Source of the DNA: Klebsormidium nitens
Lineage: Eukaryota > Streptophyta > Klebsormidiophyceae > Klebsormidiales > Klebsormidiaceae
Direction of reading: 5' to 3'
Length of the DNA: 64,000 nucleotides
NCBI GenBank assembly: GCA_000708835.1
Contig: DF237166.1
Span: forward strand, 1 to 64,000
Made by a program: the position numbers and the translations under genes. The notes under the pieces were generated by a model. The model searched no databases. It had not been told where the DNA came from and saw only the letters and a program-made list of their open reading frames with translations. Below are positions 46,115-57,218 of the stretch, one piece after another (position 1 is the first letter of the stretch; the number at the start of each line of letters is the position of its first letter).

Positions 46115-49100
46115 CTCGAGCGTCTGCAGCGCCCGCGTGACGTGCGCAACCATCTCGGGCGTTCTGGAGGGCGACCCTCGCTCGGGCATCTCCCCAATGA
46201 TGTCGCCTAAAATCCGGTGCTGCTGTGCCGCCGAGACATGCGCGCTCTTGTTATACCGCTTTACCACCGCTTCTAGTTCGGACGTCCGGTCCAATGTTCG
46301 CTTCAGCATCGCCTGCACGCACGATTGACAGGTGTTGTCCACAACTCAAAAGCTGACAAAGTCTTGAAATGCTCAGACATTTCCTGCAGAGTATGCCCGA
46401 ACACCGATGGCTGTCGGTGCGCTATCCTCTAGATGCCCAAGAACAAGCGGTAAATCTGATAGATCCCTCCAGCTCCAGCGAGGTTTTACATTCAAAGATG
46501 GAAATTCTGCACCACTCTAGCCGAGCTGGAAAAACGACTTTCGGGAACCACTCTTTCGTTACTCAGCCGTCCTTTTGCGAGTACGAAATAGGGGCCAGAT
46601 AGCCTACCTTCATTCAAACACGATTGGCGACCGAGTACAAGTATGAAAGGCGGAAAGGCGCTTCTCGGGAAACTCGGTGATGCCATATCCTCACAGAAGC
46701 TGGACGGACTCACAATATCTCCCTCGCATGTTTCCTCTTTCAAAAGCAGACCACATGTCACAACGTTCGTTTTCGCGTCCGCGACTTAAACTCACCTTGA
46801 CCTACCCGTTTCCGCCCTCCGTTGCCTTCGCCATCAGCAAATCACTTTTGAGGTTCCTCCTCCTTGAAATTCACGGCAATCAGGGCAATCAGAAAAGGAT
46901 AACGGATATGATGCGCCAATACTCACCTGCCACGTGTCCTCATCTTCAATCCCACTCATTTCCATCAGCTCCTGCTTGCAGGCGGTCAGCGCGTCCTCCA
47001 GCGGCGATTGAGGGGTGTCGTCCAGGTCAGGAAGGACGCCGAACGACTCCATGTGATACTCGGGTTCCAGGGTCATCTGCAAAACGGCGTCGCTAACCAG
47101 GCGTTAACCCAAAAGGTGATGGGCTTTCCCTGCATCATTGTTCTGCGACTAAGAATCATAGATAATGGTCGATTGTGTGAAGCTCCAGTTTGGGGGTCGT
47201 ACATGAAAGCGTGGAGCGAGTGGTAATAAGTACCGAAAATACCAAAAGGGTTTGGGAGTTGAGGGAGTAATAGCGTCAGGTTCTCTCGTTAGATCGGGAA
47301 CACAGAGCACTTTGATCACCCGGTATCATCCGGGGGTGAACCAAAATTTGAACGGAATGCACAACGAAAGTCTCTGGGCCGAGGAAGCACTCAAGCGGCC
47401 CCAGTTCCCCTTTCATGCGGCTCACGATAATCAAACAATCAATAATCAGACAATCAAAACCTGCAATTGGCCGGGATCGATCTGCGAACTGAAAAAGGGA
47501 AGTCGGGCTCACCGCAAGGTGGTCCCGCAGCGCCACCTCCGGCGTTTGCGGCACGCCTAGTTCGTCCGGCTGCGGCTCCCAGCCCTGCTTCATGATCTCG
47601 TACCACTCCGAGTTCTCGATCTCCAGCTCCGTCTCTTTCGCCGTTTCTTCCAGTTCCTTCTCCTCTCGCTCCGCTTCGCGCGCCTCGTACTGAGCGCGCT
47701 CCTCTGCTGACCGGTTCGGCTTGTTCTCTTTCCGGGCTGCGCAAGAGATGTTTCAAAAATCATTGCACGGCCACCTCAGATCTTGCTAGGTGATAACTTC
47801 TTCGCTCGTTCAATGCTGATTCAGTTATTGCGCGCCTTGTACTGACAGCGATTCTCTGCAGACCAGTTCGGCTTCTTCTCTTTCCGAGCTGCGCGAAAAC
47901 GGTTGGATCATCACGCCGGCAACTCAAACCTTGCAAGGTTGTCAACCTACTGCCGTTCGATTCAAGATCCGGATCATTACCTCCGTTTCGGATTCCCTGC
48001 CTTGAGTTCCTTTTCGAAGCTGCCTAAGAAGGACAGTGAGTCGAAAGTTGTACTCCGCAATCGACCATCTGAAACTGAAATCTGTCCTCGTTGCTGTACG
48101 AAAAGAAGCATGTAGGATTGCCGGAGGCCGAACACTTGGCAATATCCATCTCAATCTGTTCCGCCGAGGACGGAGATATTTGCCAGCTTCCCGACGCTGC
48201 ACAAAACGATTGCAACTAAACCACGAACGAAAGATCCGGGTCATGGAGCTAGAGCAACGACCAGAAGCAACAGAAAGAAGGCGGCGACTCACGCTTGTCC
48301 TGCGGCATCTTGTTGGAAATTGCAAACTCGCCGTACAGCGGTGGACGCTCGTCTTCTTCATCATCAGCCCGCTGCCGCCGATTGCTCGTCCTCGATTCCC
48401 CGAGAGAGGGGCTAACGGAAGAACAGGCCAAGTGTGATTTAGGAGCCAGGTGTCGCTTTCTGGTCGATGCAGTGTCAATCTTTGTTCTTACAAGATCTGA
48501 CAAGAGTGCGCCTTTCAGGTCTTGCATGCTTCTTGCAAAAGAACCTGCGAAAAGTTTTGCAAATGCGTACCATGGGGGGTCTACAAATCGACCGGATCCC
48601 TAAATTCTTGCCAGCAAACTGCTAGGAATTGCTGAGAGTTCTCCGGATAAGAAACGGAACAAAGACCCAGGAAACCAGAAATTGCTCATTTCCCATGATC
48701 GAGGAAACCTGCCACCGTCTGTGAGTCGGCACAGAACAGATTGAGGTGCACGGTTGATAAGCACAAAGGTGTCTACTCCTAAACGCTGTCATATCCAGCT
48801 TCTCTCCTCTGATTCTAGTGTCTCCATTGACCATTTCCTGTGAGCTTGAAAAAGGTTTCAGAAGCAAACGCGTTGAAGCAATCTTACCGCTCGGCGCGCC
48901 GCTGCCCCCTCCTTTCCTCCGTCGGCTCAGAATCCTCGTCAGGCGGCAGACCCAGCACGCGTTGTTGGAATTCAGAACTGAAAGAGGGCAGTAACTACAG
49001 TGAGCGTGTAAAATCGAGAACTAATGCGACTGCACAGGCACGGCAAGAACAAATGTGTGATGAACGACACAAGAAAGCATGCACTGAGAAGCTGTGTTCA

Positions 49101-51627
49101 GGAGTGACACCTATTGACGTGCTTCGTAATCTGCGATTAAGTACCAAACATAAGGCAGTAGGCAGTAGGCAGACAACTGAGATTGCAAAGAAGGTACGAA
49201 GGGCCAGGAGAATCGGGTAGATGAGGAAACGGGACGCTCAGAACGAGACGTGACAGATTGAGTTGTGGTGGCACTTAAGCACAATCTCGCAAGGGTTATT
49301 GGTTAATGCCCTTTGATCAACGGGCATTTACTTTGTGAACGAAAAAGAACGGCAGAGGAAGTAACAAGAGGGGCAAAACGAGGACTTGGATTTGACAAGA
49401 TTGATCGGAAGATCAACTGTTCAGACCAGTTGGACACTATTTCTACCTATGTCAGGAGAAACGGTCATCTTCTAGTTTCTGTGGATGGAACTGGACTCGG
49501 TCAAAGCTTCAAAATCGCTCGAAGGAGACATAGACATTGCTCGAGAAAAATGAAAATGGCGCTCAGCACATATGCACGTTCCGAAGTAAGAGCCTATGAC
49601 GCAGCAATCCCGATTGACGCCAACACATCAATTGCCTCAAGTACTTCCCCTGGAAAGCGAAAGTTTGAAGCTTAACAGGACTTTCGCTCGATGGAATCGA
49701 TTAAACGGCTCAAAGAACCGGCGCAACTCCAAATTCAAAAGGCAGGGGCAAAAGTTGAACGCAAGCGATTATACTTTGAGCTCAGCATTATTCGCCTCAC
49801 CTCGCGGCCGACCTGCCCCTCCCCTGCGAAACATTCCTCTTGTACTGCACCTTCACGCTTGGCTCCGCTTTTTCCTCCCCCTCCGTCTTACTCCTCGAAA
49901 AGATCTCGCTCAGCGTCAGGGGCCGCCGTCGGTTGTCCCCGCCCCTCGCGCCCCCCCTCCCAGCCCCAGCCGGAGTACCCCCCCGGTAGATCACACGGTC
50001 CTCCTTCTGCATCGCCGCACGCTCACCGTACCCTATCGTGATGACCTCCCTTTGTGCGGGAGGAATGCTGTCAATCTCGTCTCGAAGCATTGGGGGACCG
50101 GACGAGGAACTAGAGGTGGGGGGCTCTGGGGAACGACGGGGGCGGAAGAGGCGGCCATCCGGGTCTGGGGTGTCACTAGAGAAGGGGCCGTTCTTGGGCT
50201 GAAACATGCGCATCAGGTCTTGCATGTTGTTATTGGGCGGGCGAGGGCCGAGCCGGGCTGCAAGGACAGAGCAAGAATCAAGTTCAAAAAGGAGTGATAG
50301 TAATCAATTTTACAACCTTGATGTTTTGTAAGAGCTTCCTCGAGTCACAGAATGTCTTTCAAAATGAATCCCTCGAAGCGCAATAAGAGACATTCACCCG
50401 CTGACAATTGTCTGATATGTAGACTCCCCCAGAATTGCGATCGACATTCTGATTTCTGACGCTGTCAGCGTTTTTTGGATCATGTCCACAATGTCTAGAC
50501 GCCCCAACTTTGGAAGAGCTTTTCCAAATTCTTGATTCATCTTTTTAGCAGATTGCAGCATTGCGCGCCCACTCTTGTCAGGCTTTCTTCCTCTTATGGT
50601 GCAAGATTAAAAGGAAGTTCGGGGACTTGAGGAAATCCTTGCAATCGGTGATCAACCATGTTTCTAGATCTGGTTTACTAAGATATCGGCCGTCGTCAAC
50701 TTGACCATCAGCAGAAATGAGCTGCTGTTGGTAGTGCATGCTCAGAAAAGTTTGCTTGCTCATTGTGTTTTGATTGATTAGTGGTTGCCGACAAACCATA
50801 CTGGTTGCCGACAAACCATACCGGACCACCGTCGCTTAGGATTGTAAGAGACGGGATTGCAGTGGACTGTGTTATGCCCAGCACGCATCACCACCATTAC
50901 CAACACATTAATTCTAAACTCCACCTTCTCTACGCACCAGCTGCTTCATTCATTAACTGCTCTAAAGTTGCATCTGGCTCCCCCGTTGAATCCCACAACA
51001 CTTTCGGGGCTTGAAAACAGCGATGCACACGACTTCGCTCTGAGAACTAACGGCGTGACGTCAGACAAAGTTTCCACACCCACCTCCGGCGCCATTCCTG
51101 CCACTCGCTTCCGCACTCCCCTGCGCTCCGCTTCTGGCTTCGGCCCTCTTCGCAGCCTCCTCGTTCTCCTTGGCGCTGGCGGCCAGAATCTGCTGCAGAA
51201 TGCTGCTCCCCTCCATGGGCTTCCCCTTCCTCTCGCTCTCTGGATCCTCAAATTGCCCCTTGGCTGCCTGGCCTACGTCGACAGCTTCCCCACTTGCGCC
51301 TCTCCCAAGAGAACCCCCTCTCCTCTGAGGGAAACCGGGAGAGGGGTCGCGCCTCCGACCCCGGCCTGAACTGCCCGCTGCATCCGAAGTATACCACCTT
51401 CGCAGGCCCGAGCATCGATTGGCGGACGCAGCGGTGTGGTTGTGAGGAGAGTGATCAAGTTCATAGTCACTGCTGGAAGCCTTTCCACAATTTATGGGAC
51501 CAGAGTTGGGGCTTGGGAAAGACGGGTCGGTAATCTCATTGATGACACTATGAGAAAAACCGCTGCCAGCAGAGCGCCGCTGGCTGATCAGACGCAAGGT
51601 GCCGAGAGGCAAGGAGCTCCCCCTCAT
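46115..51627 (-). CDS. unrecognised charged, partly low-complexity protein; 3' end unresolved
   Basis: Seven minus-strand exons join in phase: 51627-51084, 50257-49801, 48977-48888, 48411-48293, 47736-47513, 47076-46927 and 46312-46115, together 594 codons with no stop. Visible blocks, in order, are: SSILQQILAASAKENEEAAK; NNNMQDLMRMFQPKNGP; IPPAQREVITIGYGERAAM; RRPLTLSEIFSRSK; a charged helix (ERAQYEAREAEREEKELEET); EWYEIMKQGWEPQPDELGVP; EYHMESFGVLPDLDDTPQS; and a helical tail with QQHRILGDIIGEMPERG. The exon ends are good GT-AG sites and phases agree throughout, so the chain is probably real. I do not recognise the family. Short helices within long disordered parts would suit an RNA- or translation-related adaptor, but that is speculation. 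A terminal exon must lie below 46115, or the last exon reads on to a stop near 46034. The start ATG at 51627 is the first in an open frame and could lie further upstream. A decayed copy of the fifth exon's start lies at 47830-47898. Confidence 0.62.
47830..47898 (-). repeat. decayed copy of an exon start, 152 bases upstream of the real one
   Basis: The exon at 47736-47513 opens with RKENKPNRSAEERAQYEAR. The segment ending near 47888 reads RKEKKPNWSAENRCQYKAR and then runs into a stop. It retains GCGCAG before it. The offset between equivalent bases is 152. It lies in the intron before the real exon. Confidence 0.88.
50782..50821. repeat. perfect 20-bp tandem duplication
   Basis: TGGTTGCCGACAAACCATAC occurs twice in a row in the first intron of the unrecognised gene. 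Confidence 0.9.
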
Positions 51628-52479
51628 TTGAACCGCTGTAGGTGGCACAACTATTGGTGGGACGCCAATTGCATGATTTCTCTCCAGCCACCCTGCTGAT
51701 AATTTCTCTCTGAGTGGCCGCCTTGCGGAATGAGTGCTGCCAGGACACCACGCTATGCAAGCAGGTGCGCCCGACGGCCCTCTGCAGTTTGTCAGTCCTG
51801 CTTATCGCAATGGCGCAGATCATTGTATCCACCTAACTCTATTAACTAGAGCGAGGGAGAGGAGTTTTGAAGCTGGTATGTCGGATTTCGGGCCGGCCCT
51901 TCCCTCAGTCACGTGCAGTCAGTTCCAACGATATATGCACCATTTCATGGCCGCACCAGACGAGCAGGCGCGACCGAGCGTCAGTGTGCGAGTTGCTGCA
52001 TGTGAAATCAGCCTCCGGATTTATCCGGATCTCCGGACTCCCATCCATTGAGTCCATGGAGTTCACAACCGCCGAGATCAGAAGAACGAACTCTTTGAGC
52101 ATCTGAGCATGCCAACAGCATCACGACAGCATGAACAGTGCTCACACTTGCATACCATCGGCACGTTGATAGGACGTTGGTTACCTGGTATGAGGGTATG
52201 TATGTCATGAGAAGCAGAGAAGCGTTTGGGGAGCCGTGAACAGTGGCCCGGCCCAGATAGTAATGGGCGGCGCTACAAAGAGGGCCGCCCCCCTAAGGGC
52301 GTGTGGCCCGGGCCCTCTGATCTTAAGAAACTTAAAACGAAATCACTTGAGATGGTTAACTTTCGTTACCTGGACATCAGTGAGGTGGTCGAGGTGGACA
52401 CACATCAAACTTTGTTCTTTCTCACAACTGTTGGTTAAACCTACTGTAGTTTGAATTTACACACTCACTTACAGAATGA
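51628..52479. other. intergenic region with a GGGCC-rich patch
   Basis: This lies between the SUVH stop and the start of the next minus-strand gene. Position 52240-52320 is rich in GGCCC and GGGCC, similar in composition to the islands at 43877-44375 and 37050-37145. I see no gene. Confidence 0.55.
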
Positions 52480-55400
52480 TTAGTAAAGTCTACCTTTGCA
52501 GATAGGCGGCTTGTTGCCGCAAAGGCAATCCAACACTTTTTCCTCGTTATCCACTCCTATCACTGTACCGACTTTGTAGTTGTAATCGTACGTTATCTCT
52601 CGACCAGGAGGGATGTTGTCGTACGCAAACAGGGCAATGTGGCTCAAGCTGGGGTTATGGTGATCAAACAGGACGGACTGTACAACCGCATTTGGTGTGC
52701 AACTGTGATTCACAAAGCGAGCCACATTCCCCGCGCGTAAAGCGTCGATGCTGTACTCCACCTGTGGAAGCTTCGAGATGCTTGCTTCGGCGCCAAACTC
52801 TTCTCCCACGAAGCCGTCGGTGGTGGGATCAATGTTGAACAAGTACGAGTCGTCGTCGCACTCGTGGGCTTGTGCGTCTGTCAGGATCTGGCCCGTATAC
52901 TCGCAGATGAAACTTCCGACTTGGATGAAGTCCCAGGAACGGACTCCAAACCCTCTGTTGCGAGTTTTGAAGACCTCGAGGCGATGAGACAAGCCCTTTT
53001 GAACGACCCGACTAGGGCAGTTATCTCCACAGCCGCAGCTTGGCCCGCACTCGTAAACCACCCCTTGCCCCGTTTGTTGTAGACGCCCCCCCTCGACGTA
53101 GGGAAAGCCGAAGTCGTTCCGCCGGGCGCAAGCGCACTTGTTTGGATCCGAGCAGTCTCCCGGGTTAGTGCACTTGCAGGCGGGGCCCTCTTCTTGCCGG
53201 TGATCCATCCGTGCGATGTACTCAAAAGCGGGGGCTCCAACTGCGTCCTCCTTGTCGAGGTCGTTAACCATACACACGGGTATGGTGTCTCTCCCTCCCG
53301 AGATGTCGGTTGAAATGAGTCCCGGCCGATCGGCAGCCTTCATTGTCTTCGGGAGTGAACCGCGTTGGCCAACGAAGTAGACTTGTTGCGAAGAAAGCGG
53401 GGGTTGACCTCCTTGCCGCTGCATCTCGAACTTCACCACGTCGAACCCTGAGATCCCCCTTTGTATCCAGTTATTCACGCACAGGTACAACCCGTCGTAG
53501 GTGAAGACTCTCACTTTCGTGTTGCCACTCGTTTCCTCAAAACCCCGGAAAACACGAACGGGTACACCAAGCCGCCCACTGTTTGCCAGAGCCTGGTTCA
53601 CGCCCTCCAATTTTTGATGATCACCTTGTCGACGATTGCCTTTAATGTTGTTGCCTGCACAAGCAAAGCACTTGTATATCAAAATTTCATAGTATATCAA
53701 AATTTCATGACAGAAGTTCGACAGGTGAAATATCACAAGACGTGTTCAGCACGCTAAGACAAGATTCTCGCAATTTGTAACAGGTGACTGGCAAGTTGTT
53801 CTCAAAATCAAGTCAAAATCCCTTTAAAGAGGGCGTCCTGTGTCCAAGCGCCTCGGCGACCATATGCCGCAGAACTGGGGCATAGTGGTCGCTCGGCCCA
53901 ATCTTCAAGATGCAATGTAGTCCGTCCAATGAGGATTTCCCTCAGGACTCGGATGCCACTAGTGCGCTTTGAAATCTGACGCCCTCTTTAAACCAAACCA
54001 ATAGCATCAACAAGGCCAACCTGCTTTTTTCAAATCTCGTTGACAGTCATCACATAGTGCACCATGAGGGATATCAACAATCAAGGCAGTATGGACAAAG
54101 GATACCACACCTTAGCCAAGCCACTCTCCAGTGCAATTGAAGGTGCCACAGTACCTCAAATGTCAATGATGCATCCTGAAGCCTTGGTGAGATTAAGATT
54201 CCCACGGCCTATACAACAACTTGCCAGTGCTAGCTCTAGCGGCCTTGCACCTTAAGGCTTTGAACAACAGAGACTAGTAGGCTCATGCCTTCTTACTCAC
54301 CTCCGGCGCCTGTGTAGGTAAAGGTTTCCCCCTTGTCCACGTCATCTTCATAGCCTCCTGCTAAAACAATGGACGTGGCAATGCTGGTTCCATAGGGACT
54401 CTTATCTGCTGCGAGGGTGTCAATGCCCGCCACTGGTGGGGTGTGAAGCCTGAGAGCTGAGAGTTGGGCCCGCTCGTAGAATGAATCTCCAACTTTGACC
54501 CTGCAGGCCATAGCAGAATCCAATTATTATCCAGTAAAAATGCCTATCGTGCTTATTAGTATCAAGACCTAATTTCAGCTCATTTTCAGCTCATTTTAAC
54601 TTCAGGGAGTGGCGCACAGGTGTGGTGTCTTTTCCAGCCACAATCAGATTGCCGATTGTGATACTCCTACACAGGCAACAAGGTCGACCCCCTTCCACAT
54701 GCTTCCACAGGTCAACACAGAGCATGTCAAAAACAACTTCTGGCGCGAAGAACCCAACAACCCAACCAGCAGACAATATTTCAGTGAACACAATGATGAA
54801 ACTTAAGGACTCTGGAGACACTAGAAGCCTGTAAAACATGAACCAGCCAAGCCTCCACAAGAGTGGCATACTCCTCCGGCAAATCTTCCAAGGCATGCAT
54901 TGCCAACTCACAAGGCTGAGACGATTCTTATATATCAGAACCATGAACCCTAAACCCTACAGCTGTACAACCCTCTGGTCCCAAATCAACAGAACTCATG
55001 AAGACCTGTGGCGATTGATGCCAGAACCCATCAATCGCCAGAATCCAGGCACTCAGCAGACTGAATCATGGAACGGAATATTACCAGCTAGTTTGAAGGA
55101 CTTCCAATTTTTAAGGAATTTAACGATAAGTGTCGGGAATGATGATTTACCCAGGGAAGTGCCCAATGACCTTCTTCCCATCATGTAGAATCTGCTTCCT
55201 CTTCCTCATAGCTTGCAGGGTTTTCAGATCTGGGCGCTTCGTGCCGCCGTCTGCTTTGACCCGTTCCTCTTCCTTGACTACTTGGTGCAGCCTCTCATGG
55301 TTGTATACTGCTAGAGCCTTCCGGACTCTGGCAGCAGCCTCTTGCTCCAGGTCAGGAGGGGCAGACCCAAGATTGGGCTCCGCCTCGGAGGGCTTGCCCC

Positions 55401-55812
55401 TGTCAGCTCCTTGGAGCGGGGCAGCGTTAGATGGTGCAGAGGGTTCCGAGCAGCTCTTTTTGACCCATCCGACTTGAGCCGAATCCGGAATGACAGGGGA
55501 TCTTTGCCTTCTTGTAATCCAGGTTCCGGACCCTCGCTCCGGAAGGGGCTCTTCGTCCTCGCCACCATTAGTTGGCTCCCCATCACTTGACAGAGACCCT
55601 GCTTGAGCACTGTCGTTGACTTCTAGCCTTGGTTTTTTGAAAATGGATTCCAATGGGGCTCCCGACCCGCTGGGGGAGACGTCTGCCGAAGGGCTATCGC
55701 AGTTCCCGTCCCTCTGGCTTGGACTTCGCCGCCTCCGTGTTGGCAACCCACTGAGCTCCTGGTGTAACCGCAGTGCTAGCTCCGCATCGCCTGCTTCCCC
55801 CGGCACAGCCAT
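52480..55812 (-). CDS. SUVH-type histone H3K9 methyltransferase (SRA, pre-SET, SET, post-SET)
   Basis: Three minus-strand exons join in phase: 55812-55151, 54500-54301 and 53654-52480, giving 678 residues from ATG to TAA. Residues 1-150 are disordered; about 155-200 form the helical segment before the SRA domain (RVRKALAVYNHERLHQVV). The SRA domain follows (from HFPGVKVGDSFYERAQ, through GGYEDDVDKGETFTYTGAGG and GNNIKGNRRQGDHQKLEG, to TYDGLY near 340). It binds methylated DNA. The pre-SET cysteines cluster at about 447-500 (CKCTNPGDCSDPNKCACAR and CGPSCGCGDNCP). The SET domain has the cofactor and substrate motifs RFVNHSCTPNAVVQ (NHSC at 603-606) and ITYDYNYKVG (643-649). The post-SET cysteines are at 664, 666 and 673, and the end is GRLY, as in plant SUVH proteins. 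All catalytic residues look intact. The product should methylate H3K9 in heterochromatin through coupling to DNA methylation. The start is shared head to head with Lon. A 160-bp MITE sits in the second intron. Confidence 0.95.
53824..53991. mobile_element. 160-bp MITE with TTAA target duplication
   Basis: TTTAAAGAGGGCGTC at 53823-53837 is the exact reverse complement of GACGCCCTCTTTAAA at 53978-53992. Taken as a transposon, the element is 53828-53987 with 10-base terminal repeats (AGAGGGCGTC), flanked on both sides by TTAA (53824-53827 and 53988-53991). That is the target duplication typical of piggyBac-like elements. A second near-palindrome (GCGACCATATGCC against GGCATAGTGGTCGC) lies inside. 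It has no coding capacity and lies in the second SUVH intron. Confidence 0.85.
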
Positions 55813-57218
55813 TACAACCACTCTATGGATAGCATATACGATGCAGGGGCCTGCAATGATTCACCAAACAGAAAGATACACATGAGGATAGCGAGGGCTC
55901 TACAGCATGCAGTTCTAGCAGTTGGTTCCTTACAGTTGCCACTGAGAGTAGCGCCAGGTGATCAATTTATGGTTACCAGCAACGAGTGGAGGAGACGGAG
56001 GGTGTGCTTCCAAATTAGCCACTACTTACTATCAAAGTTTGCACATCTGGTTTCTACGTTGTTTAGATCTCAATGTTGCCGCCACTTCATCATTTTGCGG
56101 TTTGCCTCCTGACTTGTTGCCCGTCCGAAAGTTCAACTACTGCAAAAGGGAAAATGGATTCTTGGCCTCCCCATAGCTTACTCAACCTCAAGATGATTCA
56201 GATAACTAGAAGAAGGGCTTCAGAGCATCCAAGGCTCCAACATTCTAGAATGTGTGTCGTCTTTTGACTGCCATAGCTAGAGTAACTCCCTATTCACTCT
56301 ACCCCTCAACGACAGGTCTTTTTGAGAATACCGCATAGCCGACCCAGCTAGCGCAGTCATGCTGAGGGGCGTTTCATGTTGCTTCCTGAGAGCAAGAACT
56401 TGAGCGGCCATTTCTTTGAACATGCCAGATAGAGCTACTGTGCTGCTTTCGCTTCTCTAAACGAAAACTCAGGCAAGCGCACATTGCTGTACTCACCTCA
56501 ATGCAACTCCACCCCACGACGAGCTAAGAAGGCCTTGGCCGAATGATCCAGGATCATAATCAGAACCATACTGACCTTTGAGACCGAGTTCTGGCACTGG
56601 CAGATATTTGTAAGCTCACAGCCTGTCGCCTGGCCTCTCAACAGGCCCGAGACGCTTCCATTCCATCCAGCACAACTGACGTACCGTAACAGCCTCTCCA
56701 AGCGCCTCTTGAAGTTCTATAGAGAGCGTCTTCCTGGTCCTGTCCCTCTGCCAACTGGTCTTTGATTCTAAATGTCTGGCAGTGGTGCTGAATCCTGATC
56801 AGGACTTCGCTACCTTCCAAGTTCCATGCATGGCATTCGAGGGAATTCATATTCAGGGCAATGCTCGAAATTCGGTCTGCTTTAGGGGACGGCTTATGAG
56901 CCAGGTTACTTTTCGTGTTTCGCGGACTGGTGTGGCCGGATTGGTGCGGGACTTTGCCTTCAGAAAGAGGGTTAGTAGATACGTAATGATCTGTGCAAAC
57001 CCTGATATTCAAATCCCTGATACCACTCATACGAGTCGACTTGCCCGCTGCATATTGGAATCGGAGGCTGGTCACTTCTCTTTCCAGAACCTTCTTCAAG
57101 GCAAGCTCAGAGCACCATGTCACCTGTGGGCCGCTGTTTGCATGTGCGAGGTGTGGTGGGAGGGACGATTGCTGAAATTTGTTGGGGCTGATCGCCCTGG
57201 ACGTGAGGGAGCAACACA
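55813..57218. other. divergent SUVH/Lon promoter region
   Basis: 1.4 kb separates the two start codons. A 207-codon minus-strand frame at 56638-57261 and an overlapping 168-codon plus-strand frame at 56782-57288 are both open but unlike known families, and each runs into the Lon start. I treat them as chance. Promoters and 5' untranslated exons should lie here. Confidence 0.5.

Noticed and set aside
49797-50297. Forward frame of 233 codons around 49596-50297
   Set aside because: It lies opposite the second exon of the minus-strand unrecognised gene, which has better splice sites and joins its neighbours in phase.
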